From Bacteroidales bacterium (GTDB taxonomy: Bacteria; Bacteroidota; Bacteroidia; Bacteroidales; UBA932), in contig JAFZUX010000008.1 of the NCBI GenBank assembly GCA_017618115.1, positions 1 through 64,000 of the forward strand: 64,000 nucleotides of DNA. Reading direction: 5' to 3'. Below the pieces are notes generated by a model. It made no database searches, was not told the DNA's origin, and saw only the letters and a list, made by a program, of their open reading frames with translations. Below, one piece after another: positions 60,195 to 64,000 of the stretch. Both the position numbers and the translations under genes were made by a program. The number at the start of each line of letters is the position of its first letter. The first letter of the stretch is position 1.

Positions 60195-60202
60195 CAAAAG
60201 TA
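60195..60202 (-). promoter_or_regulatory. -7 box of the deacetylase-purD operon
   Basis: TACTTTTG on the minus strand (60202 to 60195), 18 bases before ATG 60176; divergent from the box at 60243-60250. Confidence 0.6.
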
Positions 60203-60242
60203 ATAAATTAAGTTCAGCTTTTGTTAAAGAAGATTATTAGAT

Positions 60243-60250
60243 TAAATTTG
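60243..60250 (+). promoter_or_regulatory. -7 box before the DUF4296 gene (leaderless spacing)
   Basis: TAAATTTG ends 5 bases before ATG 60256, so the transcript would begin at or next to the start codon, as for yicC and lnt. Confidence 0.55.
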
Positions 60251-60255
60251 TAGTG

Positions 60256-60921
60256 ATGAAAAGATTCTTAAGAACGCTTGTTTGTATTCTGTTGTGTGCG
60301 GCAGCCATACTCTCCGCCTCCGGATGCCATAAAAGAGGCATTCTGAGTAAGAACAAGGTGGCGCACATTATGGGAGATCTCTATGTATGTGACCAATATG
60401 CAAAGAGTTACGCAGAGGTAAACCTTGCTGCAGACTCAATTCTTCTCTATCAGCATATCTTTGAGAAATACAATACTACCCTGGAGGAGTATCAAAGATC
60501 TCTCAGTTACTATCTTCCGGATAAAAAGGCATATTCCGCCATTTTAGAGAAGGCCGTCAATTACACCAAGGGGGAGGCAAACCGTCTCAGAAATGAGAAG
60601 GTAAAGCCGGGGCTCCGCATAAAGATACCGTTCCAGGCATCCGTCGCGGAGGAGGTTAATAAATGGTGGGATAGAAAGTTGGACGGTGCCGGAATTGAGA
60701 GAAGATCCTTCCACGAGTCCGTTAAGGATATATGGCTCAATGTCCAAAAAGAGCAGATACGCCTTAAAGAGTTGAAAAAGAAGGAAGAGAAGATGACGCC
60801 AGAACAAAGGGCAGAAAAAAGGAGGATTGAGGAGAGAGCCGCCCAAGTCAGAGAACGCTTCAGAAAAGATATGCAGGATGACGGTAGCGTTAACATCAAT
60901 AAGGACATACCGGTAGAATAA
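60256..60921 (+). CDS. DUF4296 lipoprotein
   Basis: From ATG 60256 (221 residues). Lipoprotein signal ('AAAILSASGC', Cys24). The family core 'LSKNKVAHIMGDLYVCDQYAK' follows, then helical repeats, ending in a highly charged coiled-coil-like tail ('KKKEEKMTPEQRAEKRRIEERAA'-like, about 175-205). The tail is longer than in most DUF4296 proteins, which often stop near residue 130. Function unknown. Its stop overlaps the amidohydrolase start by one base (TAATG). Confidence 0.8.
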   Translation: MKRFLRTLVCILLCAAAILSASGCHKRGILSKNKVAHIMGDLYVCDQYAKSYAEVNLAADSILLYQHIFEKYNTTLEEYQRSLSYYLPDKKAYSAILEKAVNYTKGEANRLRNEKVKPGLRIKIPFQASVAEEVNKWWDRKLDGAGIERRSFHESVKDIWLNVQKEQIRLKELKKKEEKMTPEQRAEKRRIEERAAQVRERFRKDMQDDGSVNINKDIPVE

Positions 60922-62162
60922 TGAAAAAGATAGCTGCAGACTATGCAATAACCCTCAACAATGAGTTTGGTTTTCTAAGACCTCTCAAAAGGCCGTTGAT
61001 TACGGTGGATGAAGAGGGTAAAATTCTGGAAATCAGACAATACAACGAGGAGGAGATTAATTCTTCAGATATAGAATATCACCAGGGTATTCTTGTCCCC
61101 GGTTTTGTAAACGCCCACTCCCATATTGAACTCTCTCACCTTAAGGGAGTTTTCAAAGAGGGAACCGGTATGAGCGGATTCATCAATCAGATAAACGAAC
61201 TACGAGAGAGCGTAGATGAGAAGGGAAGAATGGAGGCTATGGAAAGAGAGTTTGAAAACCTCTCCCGGGCGGGTGTTGTTGCAGTCTCGGACATAAGCAA
61301 TTGCACGGAGAGTTTTGCTCTTAAGAAGAAATATCTTACACTGAAACACTCTGAAGAGAATCCCCTCTTCCCGGTTTATTACAGAACATTTGTAGAGCTG
61401 TTCGGTACAGAGCCTGAGGATGCAAATAAGACTCTGAACTACGGGCAAAAGATTGCAGATGAGGCCGTTGCTATGGGGCTGGATGCCGCCGTCACCCCTC
61501 ACTCCGTCTATACAATGAGTCCTAAACTACTGGAAATTACAGCGGAGCGTGCTCTTAAGAGCGGCTTCGTCTCCTTCCACTCTCAGGAGAGTATGGAGGA
61601 GGATGAGATGATACGCTCCGGAAGCGGCGCACTGTCAGATAATTACAAGGGGCGCAAACTATCCGTTCCTCCGGTTACGGGTACCTCGTCTCTGGAGTAT
61701 TTTATAGATAGACTTCTCACTTTTGCTAAACCTAAGATTGAGGGTAAGATAAACCTTGTGCATAACGTCACACTAGACCGCCTGAGTATTGAGAAGGCAA
61801 ATGCCAATTTACAGGAGCCTTACTTTACGGTCTGTCCTCTCTCCAATATTTTTATCCACAGAGAGTTGCCGCCGCTGAACAGGATGAGGCTCTATAATCT
61901 TACCATCTGCCTGGGAACAGACTCCCTCTCATCCAACCACCTGTTGAATATGGTTGCGGAGATGAAGTGCATTCAGGATAACTTCCCTTATATCCATCTT
62001 TGTGAGATTCTTACCTGGGCCTGCCTAAACGGAGCAAAGGCATTGGGAATAGATGGATGGTGCGGTTCGCTCACAGTTGGAAAGAGGCCGGGAGTTGTGC
62101 TTTTGGAGAATGTCAAAGATTTTAAACTCACTGAGTTAAGTAAATCTCAAAGATTGGCGTAA
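60921..62162 (+). CDS. Amidohydrolase family deaminase
   Basis: This 413-residue TIM-barrel metal hydrolase has 'NAHSHIELSH' (HxH), 'HSVYTMSP', 'FHSQES' and 'GTDSLSSNH', the ligand and catalytic residues of the adenosine/guanine/aminofutalosine deaminase-type group. It could act on S-adenosylhomocysteine, 5'-methylthioadenosine, guanine or aminofutalosine. The operon (radical SAM protein, dtd, deoC) does not settle which. Starts one base inside the DUF4296 stop. Confidence 0.85.
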   Translation: MKKIAADYAITLNNEFGFLRPLKRPLITVDEEGKILEIRQYNEEEINSSDIEYHQGILVPGFVNAHSHIELSHLKGVFKEGTGMSGFINQINELRESVDEKGRMEAMEREFENLSRAGVVAVSDISNCTESFALKKKYLTLKHSEENPLFPVYYRTFVELFGTEPEDANKTLNYGQKIADEAVAMGLDAAVTPHSVYTMSPKLLEITAERALKSGFVSFHSQESMEEDEMIRSGSGALSDNYKGRKLSVPPVTGTSSLEYFIDRLLTFAKPKIEGKINLVHNVTLDRLSIEKANANLQEPYFTVCPLSNIFIHRELPPLNRMRLYNLTICLGTDSLSSNHLLNMVAEMKCIQDNFPYIHLCEILTWACLNGAKALGIDGWCGSLTVGKRPGVVLLENVKDFKLTELSKSQRLA

Positions 62163-62164
62163 TT

Positions 62165-62968
62165 ATGTCTACACATCTTTTTGAATCTATAATTGTGGGC
62201 CCCATCCACAGCAGAAGATTGGGAACCTCACTGGGAATAAACCTTCTTCCTCAGAGAGGAAAGGTCTGCAGTTTTGACTGCATCTACTGCGAATGCGGAT
62301 GGAATAAAGAGCATAAGACGGATAAAAAACTTCCTACGGAAAAGGATGTAAAAGAGCAACTTACAAAGAGAGCTCAGGAACTGGTTAAAGAGGGTGTTAA
62401 GGTAGATTCCATCACCTTCTCCGGAAACGGTGAGCCCACCATTCATCCCGAGTTCCCAAAGATTATAGATACCGTTCTTAAGATTAGGAACGAGCATCTT
62501 CCTTCTGCAAAGATTTCAGTTCTGAGTAACTCCTCCATGCTTTGGAAAGAGGGTGTTAGAGAGGCTCTTATGAAGATAGACAACCCTATCCTCAAGATAG
62601 ATTCCACCATAGAAAAAGTGTTAAGATGCATCAACCGTCCTAACCAAAGATACTCTTTGGAAGAGACCATAGAGAGCCTTAAAAAGTTCAACGGCAACTT
62701 CATACTTCAGACCATGTTCCTGAAAGGAAGTGCGGAAGATCCACTTACGGGAGAGATTGTGGCGTTGGATTGCACTGAAAAAGAGCATGTTGAAGGCTGG
62801 AAAAATCTGGTAAGGGAATTAAAGCCGCGGCAGATTATGATGTACACTTTAGACAGGGATACTCCGCTGCAGGGGCTTAAAAAGGTTACTATTGAAGAGA
62901 TGAAAGAGATTGCCCAACCGCTTTTGGCTGAGGGCTTTAAGATAACAGTAAACGGAGAGCCGGTATGA
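62165..62968 (+). CDS. Radical SAM protein (COG0731-like)
   Basis: This 267-residue radical SAM enzyme has the 4Fe-4S motif 'CSFDCIYC' (CxxxCxxC, about 36-43) and 'FSGNGEPTIHPEF' binding SAM. It resembles the Fe-S oxidoreductases of COG0731, related to the wybutosine TYW1 group, but lacks a flavodoxin domain. The substrate is unknown. It overlaps dtd by ATGA. Confidence 0.88.
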   Translation: MSTHLFESIIVGPIHSRRLGTSLGINLLPQRGKVCSFDCIYCECGWNKEHKTDKKLPTEKDVKEQLTKRAQELVKEGVKVDSITFSGNGEPTIHPEFPKIIDTVLKIRNEHLPSAKISVLSNSSMLWKEGVREALMKIDNPILKIDSTIEKVLRCINRPNQRYSLEETIESLKKFNGNFILQTMFLKGSAEDPLTGEIVALDCTEKEHVEGWKNLVRELKPRQIMMYTLDRDTPLQGLKKVTIEEMKEIAQPLLAEGFKITVNGEPV

Positions 62969-63438
62969 GAGCCGTAATACAGAGAGTTAAACATTGCAGT
63001 GTTACAATTGAGGGCAAGGTCCATTCTAAAATTGGCAAGGGACTGATGGTACTCCTTGGCATTGTAGATGATGATACTCAGGAGGATATAGACTTCCTGG
63101 CAAAGAAGATTGTCAACCTCCGAGTCTTTGATGATGACAACGGAGTGATGAACATCTCCGTCCAGGATGATATGGGAGACATAATGGTCATAAGCCAGTT
63201 CACCCTAATGGCTCAGACGCTGAAAGGGAACCGCCCATCATACGTAAAAGCGGCCAGACCAGAGACGGCAATCCCTCTGTATGAGAAGTTTATAGAGACC
63301 ATCGGGATACTTCTTAACTCCAAGCCGGAGAATCCAAAGAGAGAGATTGCAACGGGAGTCTTTGGTGCGGATATGAAAGTGGAGCTGCTGAATGACGGCC
63401 CGGTTACCATCCTGATGGACAGTAAAAGAAAAGAATAA
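62965..63438 (+). CDS. dtd: D-aminoacyl-tRNA deacylase
   Basis: The enzyme hydrolyses D-aminoacyl-tRNAs and Gly-tRNA-Ala. 'SQFTLMAQTLKGNRPSY' (the SQxxL motif) and the cross-subunit 'NDGPVTI' motif are present; the latter uses Gly-Pro in cis to exclude L-amino acids. At 157 residues it is slightly longer than the usual 145-150. Start overlaps the radical SAM stop (ATGA). Confidence 0.95.
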   Translation: MRAVIQRVKHCSVTIEGKVHSKIGKGLMVLLGIVDDDTQEDIDFLAKKIVNLRVFDDDNGVMNISVQDDMGDIMVISQFTLMAQTLKGNRPSYVKAARPETAIPLYEKFIETIGILLNSKPENPKREIATGVFGADMKVELLNDGPVTILMDSKRKE

Positions 63439-63450
63439 ATTTAACATAAT

Positions 63451-64000
63451 ATGAAAGAGATACTGAAAAAATACAACCTGAAGCTGGTGGCTGAAGAGGT
63501 TGAAAAAGAATTGGCAGAACTTAAAAAGAAGGCGGAGAAAAATATCAATGAAGAGAATCTTAAAATCTGCCTTGGCGCAATAGATCTTACATCATTGCAT
63601 ACATCTGATACTCCGGAGTTTATAGCGGAGTTCACTAAGAAGGTAAACGGCTTTAAGGCACTCTACCCTAACTACCCGCTGCCTGCATCAATCTGCGTCT
63701 ATCCAAACTTTGCAAAGGTTGTAAAAGAGAACCTAAAGGAGCAGGGCGTTGGTATCACTACAGTTTCCGCCTGCTTCCCTTCATCTCAGAGTTTCCTGGA
63801 TGTTAAGGTGTTAGAGACCGAGCACGCTGTCAGTGACGGAGCAACGGAGATTGATATTGTTCTTGCCCACAACTCATTTATGGACGGAAGATTTGATGAG
63901 TGCCGTAGTGAGATAGAGACTCTGCGTAAGGTTACTGAAGGAAAGCATCTGAAGGTCATTCTGGAGAGCGGAGCCCTTCAAACCTACGGTCCTGATTTGC
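63451..64000 (+). CDS. deoC: Deoxyribose-phosphate aldolase, 5' part
   Basis: The frame opens at ATG 63451 and is open to the right edge (183 codons seen). 'IDLTSLHTSDT', 'SICVYPNFAKVV', 'GVGITTVSACFPSS' and 'GATEIDIVLAHN' are DeoC landmarks, so this is the class I aldolase that splits deoxyribose 5-phosphate. The Schiff-base lysine is further on, outside the window. It follows dtd by 12 bases and belongs to the same operon. It could use products of nucleotide hydrolysis such as those of DNPH1 at 29072-29491. Confidence 0.93.
   Translation, partial: MKEILKKYNLKLVAEEVEKELAELKKKAEKNINEENLKICLGAIDLTSLHTSDTPEFIAEFTKKVNGFKALYPNYPLPASICVYPNFAKVVKENLKEQGVGITTVSACFPSSQSFLDVKVLETEHAVSDGATEIDIVLAHNSFMDGRFDECRSEIETLRKVTEGKHLKVILESGALQTYGPDL

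Overview
The window reads as one stretch of a Bacteroidota (Bacteroidales-type) chromosome. The evidence is a succinyl/acetyl-ornithine-type arginine operon, a type III glutamine synthetase, a tmRNA whose tag ends in YALAA, a PUR-domain (DUF3276) protein, a DUF5606 protein, a fimbrillin-like/BspA-like surface lipoprotein, and repeated promoters of the Bacteroidota type (-7 box TAnnTTTG, sometimes with a -33 TTTG-like box). Genes are packed into operons with 1-4 base overlaps. I see no phage, transposon, CRISPR array or integrated element.

Layout. 1-20 is the first few bases of a 16S rRNA gene reading leftward out of the window, with its leader and promoter (about 20-211). Divergent from it is an arginine operon (548-7525: GNAT acyltransferase, argG, argC, argF', argB, N-acylcitrulline deacylase, argH) behind a leader that may encode an Arg-rich peptide followed by a hairpin. 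7554-9565 (minus) holds RNase G, a 30-residue basic protein and HU. 9689-19910 (plus) holds an Omp85-like barrel, lon with a sigma-54-like promoter, ung, coaD, a double thioredoxin-fold exported protein and a large FAD/Fe-S dehydrogenase. tmRNA follows at 19988-20385. 20397-25265 contains lnt and a LysE exporter flanked by two DUF3667 paralogues. 25275-29491 holds exported proteins, a rhodanese/metallo-hydrolase lipoprotein, a phosphatase-like metallophosphoesterase and a DNPH1-type nucleotide hydrolase.

29700-33313 is the only accessory-looking part: a DUF2442-HTH regulator with a possible antisense promoter, a surface lipoprotein with about twelve 78-bp repeats, its 48-residue companion ORF, and an oppositely oriented C-terminal remnant of a related repeat protein that still has its terminator. 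33316-36500 (minus) is an exported peptide deformylase, nfo and glnS. 36573-38354 (plus) is YicC and a lipoprotein. 38355-45656 (minus) is a nine-gene operon nusB-yajC-ybbR-coaE-djlA-like-DUF5606-rimO-fabG-yitT. 45747-46242 has the PUR protein, a bidirectional terminator and tRNA-Cys. 46273-50714 (minus) is purM, a lipoprotein Asp/Glu racemase-like protein, a 3'-5' exonuclease and rlmI. 50902-53103 is glnN. 53162-60176 (minus) has two lipoproteins, an aminotransferase, dacB, a membrane protein, purD and a deacetylase. 60256-64000 (plus) is a DUF4296 lipoprotein, an amidohydrolase, a radical SAM protein, dtd and the start of deoC.

Most of the window is ordinary core genome. The points most worth checking are the arg leader, the Ser90 in the ornithine transcarbamylase, the sigma-54-like element before lon, several -7 boxes only 4-5 bases from start codons (leaderless mRNAs), and two enzymes normally found in the cytosol (deformylase, racemase) that carry lipoprotein signals. 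Family names are from recognition of the translated sequences; no database search was possible.
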